From Parus major (Eukaryota; Chordata; Aves; Passeriformes; Paridae): 64,000 bases of DNA. The notes beneath the pieces were generated by a model that was not told the DNA's origin, ran no database searches, and worked only from the letters and a program-made list of their open reading frames with translations. The translations under genes were made by a program, and so were the position numbers. The stretch's first letter is position 1. Every line of letters begins with the position of its first letter. The stretch spans positions 80,199,769 through 80,263,768 of the forward strand of contig NC_031768.1 in assembly GCF_001522545.3 (NCBI RefSeq), in the 5' to 3' direction. Shown piece by piece: positions 1-12,440 of the stretch.

Positions 1-2579
1 TCTAAACCTGTAAGATATTATTGCTTGCACACTCCAGCTTGTGCTGGACACTTCTGGATGAAGTGGTTTTACACACAGCAGATCTGCTATTAAACATGGC
101 ACAGGTGGCCAGTGATATCCTGGTCAGCATTTTGACACATACTTTGTGCTTAGAAGTCCAGCTTCATGTCAGAGCAAAGACTGATCACAGCAACAAAAAA
201 ATCTAAATTAATTAATTTAAAGCTTTTATTTTTAATGTGGACATGAAGCCAATATAGGCTGGAAAAGAGGTTATTTCAGGCTATGGAAAAGAGTCATCTC
301 TCTAGCAAAAAAGATAAAGCAAATTTTCCAAACTAGTTTCCACACCTCTGTCACAAGCTGTATCTCCTGCTGACTCCACAAGGAATGAGAGATTGGCAAG
401 TTTATCCTGGCTGAAAATCTTACATACTGTTCTGAGCGACTCTTTTGCAAATAGCTCTCCTCTGACTGAAAGGCTCTTCTAGCACTTCACAGCTCAGCTG
501 TCTTGAGAGCTCACTTCTATCTTAGATAACTCTTAAGTACATGGTTTCCCACCCTTTTCCTTATCCTACTCTGGCCTTCTACCTTATCAACCTTCCTCAA
601 GCACTGATGTTTCCAAACTGAAGTATTTGGGCTTCCAGACACCTCAAACTGTTCTCAGATTGCTAATGGTTGAAATATGACCAGCCTGGGTGGCAGTGTG
701 TGTCTCTAGCATCCCACCACTGTGGCCAAATGACAAAGGCAGTAGGGAGATGAATTTATGCTTGCTCTGTCTGAAACTCCTGATACTCTGTCAGCCTCAA
801 TATTTCAGGATTATGCCTGTACCAGCTTTCAGGAGATAATCAACATGATCTCACACAAGCATACAGAATGTGTTTATCCACTTAAACATCTTGCTTCCTT
901 CTAGAAGTATTTGACCTCTGAAATTGCAGACATATTGCAGAATATTTCCAAAACTAGATTCTTTCTTGCATTCGTGAATCATCAGTGGTCTGCTTCCATG
1001 GTATTACATATTCTATGCAAGAGCAACACAGTGTGTGAGTACATACCCCATTTTTGTGCCATAATTGATATTCAAAATTAGATGGGATACAAACTAAATA
1101 AGTTAAACCAAATTATGTTAACATTCATAGTTCAGAAAAACATATGCTAATGAACTTATCAGATAAAGACAGAGGAATTTTTCTTCTCAAACATATACAA
1201 AATTCTTTTTTTTTATGTAAAATGATCTTTCAGAGGCTGTGACTGAAAAAGACATCTGTTACTCAGGCACATAAGCACATATTTAAGTTAAGCCACCAGT
1301 ATAGACTGAATTTAGTGTCTCCACTAATAGGTATGGAATGTAAGAGAGCACTTCTCTGATCCATGGTTGAGGACCTGTATTTCCATATAAATATTTAAAA
1401 GGAGCTTTATCCAGGCAAAATGAATGCCAGTCACATATGATACCAAGAGTATTCACCCTGTGAGAAAAGCAGCCTGAACAGCCTACAGCTCTAGAACCAG
1501 AGTAGAAAAAAAATAATTTTAAGCTGTCTAAATGATGATATTTTTTATAATCAAAACTACAGATCTGAAATGGGTGGCCAAAAATCCAAATCTAAATGTA
1601 TCAAGTTCTCTAGTACCTTCTGGCATGCAAATTACCTACCTGTCATTTCTAGGACCATTTCTTAGAATAGCATGATGGATCTGACAACAGGGATACAATT
1701 TCCAGCATTAAAGTAATGCTGCACAAACAATTTTGCATACTCTGAAAGGAGAAAGAGGCAAAGAAAATATTTTTAAAAATCCTATACAATTGAGAGTCAA
1801 TAAAAGCTGTTCAGAGGAGTTGTGAAGTTTCTATACTTGGAATTAATCAAAATCTACATAGATATGGCCCTGAGCAGCTTGTTCTAGAGGACACTTATTT
1901 AGGCAAAGTTGATGGATGGCAGTTTACAGGTCTCTTTCGACTTCAGCTAAAAACTTGTGAATTCTTTTCTTTGCCTCCAAATCTTGTCCGCACTTGATTG
2001 TCCTCTGGTAGGATTTGTTTACTGTGAGGTTTTAGCTATTAAATCCAAAAAGATATCAAATTTCCTTAGGATTAAATCTTCATATGCGTTTTTTTACATA
2101 ACAGAGTTTAGCAAGTGTGAAGGAAAAAACCCAATAGCTCAAGAAATTCTTTGTGCAGGTGTTTTTGAGATTGCTACTCTTTAAGATAAGTCTTTTTATA
2201 ACCAACAGTTAGACAACCTGCTGTTATTGATCCCACAAACATCCTGTTTACTGTTAGTGGATTGCACACAAACATACCAGAGATGAAAAACTGTAGGAAC
2301 AATGACCTGCAGTCTTACAAGATTTATCATCAAAAAATGTGTCATATTGCTTCTCTTTCCTACAGGCAATAGCTGAAAATTAACTGAGCAGGGTATGGGA
2401 AATTAAACTTCAAGATGATTAGGGAGATACTTTCACTCCAAACATTCTTGTGCATGTTAACTGAGCTTCTGGAAGATTTCCATGGCATTCCTTCAAGGAA
2501 ATACAATCACTGGCACAGACAGTCTTCCACAAACAAAGGAGCACAAATTCACTGATTCACAATTGGAGATTCAATGTGG
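1..2579. other. unique AT-rich non-coding DNA
   Basis: I see no gene, RNA or recognisable repeat here. The open frames (61 codons from 21, 75 codons from 1957) have no recognisable motifs and are of chance length. Words around 1862-1900 weakly recall a CR1 3' region, but too little matches to call it. Confidence 0.6.
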
Positions 2580-3096
2580 ATTACAGGTGGATATTGCCTA
2601 TCCCAACTGCAGCAAGACTTTCAACTTGTCTCTCACAACATCCTCCCACGCAAACTGAGGAACCATGCATGAGTAGACAATGAGGAGGACTGTGAACTGG
2701 CTGAACAGCAGATCCCAGAGGGTGGCACAGGTTCTGGTTGAAAGTCTGTCACTAAGGGTCCCAAGGTTCAGTATTGTTTAATTACTCATGAATGACTTGG
2801 GTGAAGGGGTAGATGCCTCCTCAGCAAGTTCTCTGATAAAGCTAGCAGGAGTGGCCATTACCTGATGCAGACAAAGTTGCTCCTGGTTATGAGGAAGAAC
2901 TTATTTACTGTGTGGCTGACCACACACTGGAACAGACTGTCCAGAGGGGTTATGGAGTGTGCCTCACTGAAAAAATTCAAGAACCATTTAGATGCAATTC
3001 TGTCCCATGTACTCTAGGAGGATGCTGCTTGAGCGGGGTGGTTGGGCCAGATAACCCACTCTGGTCCTCCCAGCCTTGTCCATTCTGTGATTCATC
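2580..3096 (+). mobile_element. CR1 LINE fragment, 3' part, internally deleted
   Basis: This is a truncated, inactive copy of the bird LINE CR1, which moves by target-primed reverse transcription. The left part (about 2586-2860) is a decayed reverse-transcriptase region: the stretch encoding the family's SKAFDTVSHN-like segment is visible near 2610-2640, and the catalytic FADD box reads FSDK at 2829-2840. The right part (about 2890-3096) is the C-terminal and 3' untranslated region, ending in CATTCTGTGATTC at 3081-3093. In intact CR1 these parts are several hundred bases apart, so a segment was lost near 2860-2890. The 83-codon open frame at 2912-3163 is a chance reading of this repeat. The left boundary is approximate. 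Confidence 0.88.
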
Positions 3097-3228
3097 AAAG
3101 TCTACCCATGCCTCAGTAGTAAGATGTTGCAAGGGAAAATCCCTCTTAGGCAGTATGCTTTAGCTAAAATGCTAAAAAGACATGGCTTGATCAATTTATT
3201 TCCCCAAAAGAAAGACTAAAATAAGTAA

Positions 3229-4137
3229 TAGAATCACAGAATCTTTAAGGTTGGAAAATACCATTGGGATCGTCAAGTTCAACCACTAAACAAGCATTTC
3301 TGTGTCTACAACCAAACCATGACCCTAAATGTCATATCTACATGACTTTTTAACACTTCAAGGAACAGTGACCTTTCTCTGGGTAGCCTGCTCCTGTACT
3401 CGACTGCCCTTTTGGTTGAGGAATATTTTCCTAACAACCAACTTGAACATCCCCTAATACAACCTAAGGACATTTCCTCATGTTCTGTCACTGGTTGCCT
3501 GGGAGAAGAGGCTGACCCTCAGATGGCTACAACCTCCTTTCATTGTAGACAGTATTAAGGTCCCCCCAAGCCTCCTTTTCTTCAGGGTAAAAAAACCTCA
3601 CAGTATCTGTTCCTCACAGGACTTGTGCCTCAGACTCTTCCCCAGCTCTGTTGCCCTTCTCTGGACACGCTCCAGCCCCTCAATGTCTTTGTTGCACTGA
3701 GGGGCCCAGAACTGAACACAGGATTTGAGGTGAGGCCTCAGCAGTGCCCAGTACAGGGAACAATCACTGCCCTACTCCTGCTGGCCACACCACTGCTGAT
3801 CCAGGCCAGGGTGACACTGGCCCTCTTGGCCACCTGGGCACTCTGCTGGATCATGTTCAGCTGCTGCCAACCACCACCCACAGATCCTTTTCCACCAGAA
3901 AGCTTCCCAACCACTCTGTCCCAGACCAGTAGCATTGCATGGGGTTGTTGTGACCCAAGTGCAGGACTGGGCACTTTGCTGACTTTGCTGTACCTCATAC
4001 AACTGGCCTCAGATCATCAGTTCAGCTTGTCCAGATTCCTCTGCAGAGCCTTCCTGTCCTCCATCAGATCAACACTCCAGACCCACCTGGTCTTGTCTGT
4101 GAACTGACTGAAGGTGCACTTGACCCCATCATCTAGA
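3229..4137 (-). mobile_element. CR1 LINE fragment, about 0.9 kb, minus strand
   Basis: The 3' tail of CR1 lies at the left (AATCACAGAAT at 3231-3241, read on the plus strand) and the copy runs leftward from the reverse-transcriptase domain. The plus-strand words for the 3' region (TTCAACCAC, CTCTGGACACGCTCCAGCCC near 3660-3680, GGGGTTGTTGTGACCCAAGT near 3941-3960) are typical of this family. The catalytic box sits at 4092-4103 and reads FTDK instead of FADD. The 160-codon plus-strand frame at 3625-4107 and the minus frames overlapping it are antisense or shadow readings of CR1, not genes. The copy faces the plus-strand CR1 at 2580-3096 tail to tail. Confidence 0.9.
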
Positions 4138-5369
4138 AAACTTTAACTCAACACTATTTCCAGCTGCAGGAGGTCCAAAGTAATGATATATTTCACTTAC
4201 AGAATAGACCTTCTAAAATGTTTATTTTCCTGGTTACAATTACATGATCTAGAGTTTTTACTAAAAGCAAACCTGGGGGAAAAAATGTGTTGAAACTCAC
4301 GGAATTTAAAACAGGATTGACTTTGACTTACTGTTTTATCTTGTTCTGCAAGGAAAATTAACAGCTGCCAGATAGATTTCACCTGGATATCTGTTTCTCT
4401 ATATCTCCTCAACACCAAGATGAAATGGGGTTTTAGTCAAAAAAGCTTAACACAACAAATACTGTTATATAAGTTAGTGTAGAAGGAAAATTAGTTCATA
4501 ATGTTCATAGGTATTAGAATATTGAAGGAATGTCCAGACTGGTCTGAGGAGATTTAACACTAGAAAACATACTACAATGACAATAAAAATGGGCTTACAA
4601 CTTAATTATATTAGAATGGAAGAAGAAACACACTTTTTTGTCCTGCAGTGAGAAAATATCACCCCTTAAATGTCAGGTAACAGACTTAAGCATGTGAAAA
4701 ACACAAATGACTCATAAAGAAAAAATACATTAGGTGAATCTAGCCTGGAATAGAGTACCCTGTAGACAGAGCAGCAGCAATAAGGCTTGCCATGCTATCT
4801 TCTACAACATTCCCAAGGGTGAACTAAGGCAAAATGACCTGGATGAAATTCTTGTCACACAGAAAACTCATTATGAACCACAGTCAGAATGTAATTACCA
4901 GGAAGTTACACCAATACTTACACTTGACAGATTTACCATGTGCAGTTCCTTAAGCAGTCTGTCCATGGCCCAATACTAACCATATTTCTGCCCTATCATC
5001 CTTGTCATTGATATGTATAGAGATTGAATTTTCAGCTGATAAAAATGGAAGGAACTGGGACTTAAATTCCATGTGACCCTGATAAACTGAAAAGCCCAAC
5101 AAAAGCCCTGATAGCCCAACAACATAGAACAAAATTCTATGAAAATTAAATTAAATGAAAAATATTTCATACTTATAGGAATTATTAACTTTAAAAGTTC
5201 TCAGTGGGGAAAAACTGCTTAGGAAAGAGTTCTTCAGTGTTGTAGAAATCTGAAAGAGCCACAAGTCACACAAAAGTCAACAATATAATCTGCAGGGCAC
5301 ATGAAGTAATCTTTCTGCTCTCTGTAATTTATTAACATTCTCAGTAGGAGTTGTGTGTGTGTTTTAGGC
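4138..5369. other. unique non-coding DNA
   Basis: AT-rich sequence in which I recognise no gene or repeat. The 81-codon frame at 4734-4979 and the short minus-strand frames have no family resemblance. Confidence 0.6.
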
Positions 5370-5735
5370 ACCACAATGAGCTACTCAAAGTCCATAAGAA
5401 AGCAACAGAGGTAATAACTAGAGAACAGTAGGATGTGTCTCAAGAGGAAAAGGTGAAGAGACTGAATTTTTTGATGCAAAGAAGAAAAAGCAGAAGAATC
5501 TCATAGGAGTAATTTAAAAATATGTGAATGGTATTTGCAAAGAAGAAGGAAACAAATTTTTCAAGTCCATTGAAACTGGGAAAATTGTCAATTGACCCAC
5601 AAAAAGAAAAATTTTAATCTGACAATAGGAAAAGATTGTTGATAGGTAAGACAGTAAAACATTAGAAAATATGGACTAAGAAACTTGTGAAATTGAGGGT
5701 TTCTGAAAGATATGTTAGACAAACTTCAGTCAAAT
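5370..5735 (+). mobile_element. possible old, heavily decayed CR1-like relic
   Basis: Order and spacing of several words recall the CR1 C-terminal and 3' region: GTGTCTCAAGAGGAAAAGG near 5434, a GAAGAAAAAGCAGAAGAATC segment near 5481, a TATGTGAATGG segment near 5520 and AACTTGTGAAATTGAGGG near 5682. Every match is interrupted by substitutions and no 3' tail is visible. It may be a much older insertion than the other copies, or a chance resemblance. Confidence 0.35.
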
Positions 5736-7530
5736 AGTCCACATAATGATTATTTCGGCTGATGGGTAAATAAAAGAAAGTTTTATTGTGTTTTCCTGCT
5801 GTATTTTCTATGACTCTAGGAAGCAAAGCACTTCTTCCTCTTATCTGTCATTTTCCTCCAAGGGAAAACCCTTCACTCATAAAATGCACTTGGTGCACTG
5901 CAGATTCTACCACAGCACTTTAGTTGTGAGCTACACCTGTGCTATAGTCTCAGAAAACCAGAACAAGGTTGGTTATTTTACAGGTCCCTTAATTTGTACA
6001 TCATGGGGGCCTTGACAAAGGAATCATCATTGTTCTCATAAGCAAGATATGAAAATAATGGAAGTTGCCCAAAGTCCATCACAGAGACAGTGGCAGAAAG
6101 ATGAAGGGACATTACATCTCTTAAGGTCTTATCCTCTGGGTAGTGTTATAGAGAAAATGGTTCATTCAAAGACTCATCCACTTAATTCATGACATGCAGA
6201 TTCAATTCTATAGCTGGACATTTTTTATACATCATCTCACCTTTTTCATCATACCACAAGCATACAAAGAAGACCCATAAGTCTTCTTATTCAGTCCCAT
6301 AAGCATACAAAGCATAATTCAGTCCCATAAGCATACAAAGACTAATGTTAAGTGAAATTTGGCCTTATTTCTAGTGGGGAAAAGTGGACCAGAGCACCAA
6401 GAGTTCTCATCTGGAAACTGAAAATATTCTATATGTCTATGGTTCTCTAATGAGACAAAGAAGCTCCTATATACTCATGAGTAATATCCTCTTGAATGTA
6501 CCTCACAAAGGCTGAAGCTGGTTTAGAGTGAAGTGGAGGGACTCTGACCCATGATGGCAGTCACATGCACATCACTACAAGAGCTCAAGATGTGCCCAAA
6601 AAAAGGATTAACTCCAGCACAAATGCATCCTCATCTTTCCTTCTGGAACTAGGACTAGCGGGATCATCCTGCCTGCAGAGAGAAAAGACCACACCATGCC
6701 TGTGTAAGAGGAACCATCCAGACCAAACAGAGGTACTTGTTTGTAGAATAAGCCAGTCTTGGTTATCAAACTCTCATTCTGTCTCACTTTCTCTCACCAC
6801 TGGGTACTCTAGTTCTACTCTTAACATCTTGTCATCACATCAAACACAAATTCTGGTTGGCATCCAAAATGTTGCTAGAGCTGGCCAGATAAGGTTTCAT
6901 ACAGACTCCTGCTGAGCCAGGACCTGAATTGCAGTCTTAGTGACAGACTGGTAACACTGAGGCAAGTCTGCCTAGATCGATTCTTTTTCTCTGAACCCTT
7001 CTTCTCTCTTTGCCTTCTTTCAAAACTTTATTTTTCTTCTGGATTTCAGCTGGGCTGTGAACATACAAAAATTAGTTATTGAAGTACGAAACAGGTAAAT
7101 AGTCACACATTTTCTCTTGGTATAGAGACAAGACTGATTTTTAAAAAGATTGAACTTAAAACAATAACAACAAAAACTTCAAGAAAATATTTTTCATTTT
7201 TTTACTTCCCCTCAAAAACTGTCCCTAGCTACTTAGTGTGTTTCTGAAGTGTTCCTCTTATTCTACTTGCCTTGAAAATGCATTGTGCAGGAGGCCTGAA
7301 TAACCTTATTACAAAGATTCTCACTTAGTATTGGGTATGTTTCACACATATAAAAATTCTATAGATTACAAAGGATTAAAATTTAATTTTTTTAAAAATT
7401 TTCAGTATTGACAAACAAGCATTATTTACAATAAGTAAAAGTTATGTAGTCCATCAGCACGCACCTTCTGTTGTCCATACAATCATACAAAATCTCTTGT
7501 CTCAGACCATGACTGCTTAAAATCCACCCT
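5736..7530. other. unique non-coding DNA
   Basis: Apart from the short tandem duplication at 6289-6340, I see nothing recognisable. The 116-codon frame at 6565-6915 is serine- and leucine-rich with no recognisable domain and no convincing splice context. Confidence 0.6.
6289..6340. repeat. 24-base tandem duplication, period 28
   Basis: The 24 bases at 6289-6312 recur exactly at 6317-6340, separated by four bases. A partial, degraded third copy sits upstream at about 6255-6270 (ACAAGCATACAAAG). The exact match suggests a recent local duplication, probably by replication slippage. Confidence 0.9.
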
Positions 7531-7830
7531 GCCAATTTTTTAGCTGTGGTCAATTAAACATTTCTCTGCCAGGGGAGGGATACCATTTCTCACAGATGCT
7601 CGGCTGACTGCGAAACAAAAGCAGACTGTCACAGACTTGTGGGTGTTTGACAACCTGCTCTGCACAGCTGCGCGCCGAGAATGCAGGACTGAGCACAGCT
7701 CTGTCCAGCTCCTCTGATGCATAATTACTTTTATTCTGTTATAATAAAGATGTCATCCTCTCTGTAATTAAACCTGTGAATCATTAAATAATCACTGCTT
7801 TACTATTTACAGAAGCAGTGAGTCTAATTT
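7531..7830. promoter_or_regulatory. candidate conserved regulatory block
   Basis: The left half (7560-7720) is unusually rich in CpG for this window (CTCGG, TGCGA, GCGCGCCGAG). The right half (7720-7800) is packed with homeodomain-type words: ATAATTA at 7721-7727, TAATTAAA at 7765-7772 and ATTAAATAAT at 7783-7792. Such a mix is common in developmental enhancers. No gene, exon or repeat is recognised here. The call is inference from composition only. Confidence 0.25.
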
Positions 7831-10800
7831 CTCATGATACCATTCTCTGGAAGTATTTTTATGATTTGACATATTTTAATTAACTCCAAAATACTTTTTT
7901 TTTCTTTTATCAACTCTGACAGAGAGAGAAGTTCTTACATTTAGTAGAGTAACAACTGCCTGGGACTGCAAGGGATCAGTGCTTATCTGTCCTGTATATT
8001 CTCAGCATATCAAAGATGTCCATTTTATTTTTTACAGGCTATCAAAAATGACCTTTACGCAGGAAAAGCATACTTAGTTTATCCTTCAGTTGCAGGTAGT
8101 TCTTCCCACCAGATTCACCAAAGATTCAAAGACCTGTTTATTTCAGTTCTGAAATGTATCTGGAAGCTAACTGAAGCCTTTAAACTAAGTCTATCCACCT
8201 ATGGCAAAAAGCAAATCAAAGCTGCAGCTTCAAAACCATCTGATTGCAACATCAGCTCTCTGTTGTCACCCCAAATCAGTGCCTGAAAATGGCAAAGGAT
8301 GGTCAAACGCTCTTTCTGGCTATTACCTACAAGAAAGCTGGTGGTGCAAGCATGTACAGGACACTTAGCTAGGCTTGTAAGCACAGATGAGTCCATCATG
8401 CACATCTGGGCACAGCCTAGGTAATATGTAAACACAAATTAAACATCGTGTTTAGGTCAGACAGAGATACAGCAACCATCCCCTGCTGTCTCCATCTCTC
8501 CCTCTTAAAAGAGGTTTTGTGGTTAATCACTGTCTGTAGATTCTCTTGGTCACAAAAACTGAGGTTGATTTGGAGTGACAGCAGATCTAAGGAGATGAAA
8601 GAAGTACCCCTGTAACATCGCCTCTCCATTTATCCCTACATTTATCCATGCTGTTGTATGAAAATATTTTGTTCTCTTTGGCTTTACAGTCTATCAGCTT
8701 CTAAGAACGCTTTAGCTTCTGTACAGTAGGAAACCATTGTGGGGTTTCCAGCATGGGCACTGCTGGAAGATACAGGAGATGCTCTGGAGTGGCACAGACA
8801 CTGCTCTTGGGCAGCTCAGTCCCCCCTCCTGTGTGTTTGTGGGCAAACAGAACTGGGGGACTGCTTTAACCACTGCCCCAGCACATTGTGGTTTCTACAA
8901 TGCGAAATCAGGCTACTGTAATCAGAAAAGAGTGGCTTTCACTCAAACATCAGACACTTTCTTAAATACTAGGCCACTTCTACTGGTACGTGTCCCCATT
9001 TCTGTTGTTAATAATAGAAAGATATATTAAAACCAGCACTCTAAAATAAAACTTGTAAGGCAGTAAGTGCACATCTGAGAAATGTTTTATCTCTGTCATA
9101 CAAGAACAAGGCAAGGGAAGCCAAAGCTATCCAGCCTGATACAGCAACACAGTTCAGGGTGCAATGGGCAGATCTGCCCAAAAATGCTGATGTAGTGTTG
9201 CATCCGACGGCCAAGAGATGCCCACATCATCCATTCCCAAGGGTTCCCTTCACAAAGGGTCACTGAGAAGATGCCAGCTCCTGGCCCAGAGTAGCCCAGC
9301 ATGTGGCCATCTTGGACTTGTTGCTATTTCCAGAGCTAAAGCCCTTTGACAGGAATGCCATGAAGACTATAAATGCTACATTCCCAAGTAACTAGGACAG
9401 AAACAAAGGAACAGGAAGAAATTTCAAAAAAGTGCCTTGACTTTCTGCATCTGTCCTCACCAGTAAAGCAACCATAAAAACAAAACAAAACAAAAAAGAA
9501 TCCAAATTAAAATTCTGTCTTCTGCTGACCCAATTTGTGAAGACGAATTGTGACCATCAAGGACTACGTTCCAGAGCACTCAGACATAGAGTTTTTGCAT
9601 TGTTTTAAATGCAAGGAGGAGTAGCATCTGTGGTGCAGTTTAAACTACACATCAAGATATATTACACCAGAACCTCCCTTCCTCCTGCTCCATCAACTGT
9701 TCTAAATGTTTCTAAATGATACACATGGGCTGATCTGACTCTGATGCAGACAGATAGAGCACAATTTGGCATGTGGCTAACTGGTTTCCTGATGTTGCAA
9801 TGAGTTTCCCTGACTCTTGGGGCCGAGATGCAAAGAGTAGCTTAATTTAGTGGAACACATGCTTGCAGTTTCTATTTCTTTATCACCAAGGAATAACTCA
9901 ATAAAATTAAACTAAGGTTTTTCACCATTTCATACTCTGGAAATTACATTTAGGCACTTATTAAAGTGTTTTGGTACACCTACAAATTTCACTCCAGTCA
10001 AGACACAGATGCTCAAAACATATGGACCCCTGGATACTTCCATTTGGATGTTTCCGCCCTTCCCACTGCAGCCATTCGTGCACATACCTAACAAGACTCG
10101 AGTCAAAAGAGCTGAATTAAGGGCTGAAATAAATACAAATTTTGTTAGAATTAGGAGGGAAGGGGTTTTGACAGGAGTATAAAAATGTACCATTCTAATT
10201 TAAATTGACAGTGCCCCTTCCCACTCTTCTTCTCCCCACTGCAGTGTGACCCAGTTCTCACCTACCTTCTCACAAAAATGTCTGGAATTTCATTTTGCCC
10301 AAGATTCCTTCTATTATTGCAGAAAATACTGTTCATTAATGTAAAAGGGTATTTTAAATAAGGTCAGAAAAAAAAAAAAATCCTTTTCTTAAATATCAAC
10401 CATAGGGATCCAGATTAGAATTAGTGAAATTTGAACCTTTTCATCCCTATCCAAGAGGAATAAATGTTGAACAGCTTTGCTAGCTGCTCCTGCCAGCCTG
10501 ACAATGCCAGAGCAAGGACATAAAAGCTAAGAGAAACAAAATGTACACCAGTCTATTTCATAGATCTTGGGAAGAAACCATTTGCTGCTAGGAAAAAGGG
10601 ACTATAATTAATGTTTCCAGCTTCTCAAACTTTCATTTCATATCTTGAGATTAATCTGGTTTATGAAATTTTCCAAATTCTCGATTTTCCTAGAATTTTA
10701 ACTTTTGTTATCTGCTACAGCTTTTGTTTTGTATTTTTAAGGAGAAAGTATTTATATTTAGAATTTAAAATGGTACATAAATCTCTTAAACACTGTTAGC

Positions 10801-11403
10801 GACTGCAATGAGGCATTTTTTTCAGTCACATTGATTAAACTTGGAACCCACTACACCCATTTCTGACAGAAATGGTATCTGGAATCTACACAAGTTTTTT
10901 CGAGATTACCATGAAGATAGATTGTCCAAAACCTGAAGTATTACCCTGCATTTCAGATTACACAGATTCAGATCCTCAAAGCACACAGGATTCAGACAAG
11001 TTGACACAAAGGTATTCCAAGAGGGGAATTGGATCTGGATCTGGAAGATCCAGAAGTGAAAATTAAGACAAAAAATAGTTAGACTTCATCTGGCAAAACT
11101 GACCTTAATTGACTCTGGTGGGCTGTTTTGCAGTTTTTCAGACAGGTTACAAGAAGACTTCTTCAAATGAGCATTTGCACAGATCAGGAGTGTTCATCAA
11201 TCTTCCAGTGAACACTATTCCAGCAATTTCATAGGGTGGAATCTCCTTTTACTGCCCCACTTATTTGTTTTGCAAGCATCTTTTCATATTATGTGCTGGC
11301 TTTAAGAAAAAAAGAACAAGTATTTTTTTGACATTATTCACCTTACCATTATTTAACAATCATTTTGCATGAGATTGGGAGGGCACTTCCTCTCAGCTCC
11401 TGG
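7831..11403. other. unique non-coding DNA with short simple repeats
   Basis: Contains a short (CAAAA)n run at about 9476-9497 and a run of 13 A at 10368-10380. Several 60-97 codon frames occur on both strands (for example 8737-9030 and 9930-10193) but none resembles a known protein. The left arm of an 18-base inverted repeat is at 11031-11048. Confidence 0.6.
11031..11048. repeat. left arm of an 18-base exact inverted repeat
   Basis: GGATCTGGATCTGGAAGA at this site is the exact reverse complement of 12523-12540. The two arms bracket the minus-strand CR1 at 11404-12440. The arm itself contains two GGATCT units, so it is somewhat low in complexity. Confidence 0.85.
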
Positions 11404-12440
11404 AACCACAGAATCACAGAATGGTTTGGGCTGGAAGGGACCTTAATGTCATCTAATCCCAACCCCACTGACATGAGCATTGGCACTTTCTTCTAAAGCA
11501 GGTTGCTCAAAGCCCCATCCAACCTGGCATTGAATACTTCCAGGGATGAGGTATCCACACTGTCTCTGGGAAACATGCACCAATGCCTCACCACCCTCAT
11601 GGTGAAGAATTTCTTCCTTAGATCTAATCTGAACATACCTCTTTTAGTTTAAAGGTAATTCTCCCATATGTTATCACTACACGCCCTTGTCCAAAGCCCC
11701 TCCAGCTCTCTTGTATTCCCTCCAGGTACTGGAAGATGCTAGTTCTCTTCTCTAGGATGAACAGCCCCAACTCTCTCAGCCTGTCTTAATAGGAGAAGTG
11801 CTCTAGCCCTCTGAGCATCTTCCTAGTCTCCTCTGGACTTGCTACAACAGGTCCATGTCTCTCCTGTGCCAAGGGCCCCAGAGCTGGATGCAGCACCCCA
11901 GGTGGGGTCTCTCTCACCAGCACAGAGCAGAGGGGCAGAATCCCCTCCCTCACCCTGCTCTAGCTGCTGCTTTGGATGCAGCCCAGGACATGGCTGGCTT
12001 TATGAGCTGCAATTGCACATTGCTGGGACATACTGAGCTTCTCATGAGCCAACAGCCTCAAGTCCTTCCCCCCAGGGCTGTTCTCAGTATCTTCTCAACC
12101 CAGCCCACATGTTCATGTGGGATTGCCCCAACCCATGTGCAGGACCTCACACTTGGCCTTCTATTGAACTATTGAACTTCATGAGGTTCACACAGGCCCA
12201 CCTCTGCAGCCTGTCCAGGTCCCTCTGGATGGCATCCCTTCCCTCCAGTGTGTCCTCTGCACCACAGAGCTTGGTGTGGTTGGCAAAGCTGCTGAGGGTG
12301 CCTTCAAACCACTGTTCGTGTCAACAACAAAGACATTAAAGAGCACCAGTCCCAATAATAATTCCCAAGGAATTCCACGTCTCACTAATGTCCACTTGGA
12401 CATCAAGACATTAAACACAACTTTCTGCGTGCAATTTCTC
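11404..12440 (-). mobile_element. CR1 LINE fragment, about 1.0 kb, minus strand
   Basis: Starts on the plus strand with ACCACAGAATCACAGAATGG, the reverse complement of a CR1 3' tail, then GGTTTGGGCTGGAAGGGACC. It continues leftward in the element into the reverse-transcriptase domain. The catalytic box lies at 12276-12287 and reads FANH rather than FADD. The 5' part of the element is missing, as is usual for CR1. Frames of 65-106 codons on either strand inside it (11839-12036, 11855-12175, 12188-12466) are readings of the repeat. The right boundary is approximate. Confidence 0.93.

Noticed and set aside
1862..1930. Words resembling a CR1 3' region (CCTGAGCAGCTTGTTCTAGA)
   Set aside because: Too short and without a tail or further matches on either side.
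3625..4107. 160-codon plus-strand open frame rich in Leu, Thr and Pro
   Set aside because: It is the antisense strand of the CR1 copy at 3229-4137, and such frames are common in reversed CR1.
11855..12175. 106-codon and neighbouring open frames
   Set aside because: They lie wholly in the minus-strand CR1 and are readings of the repeat.
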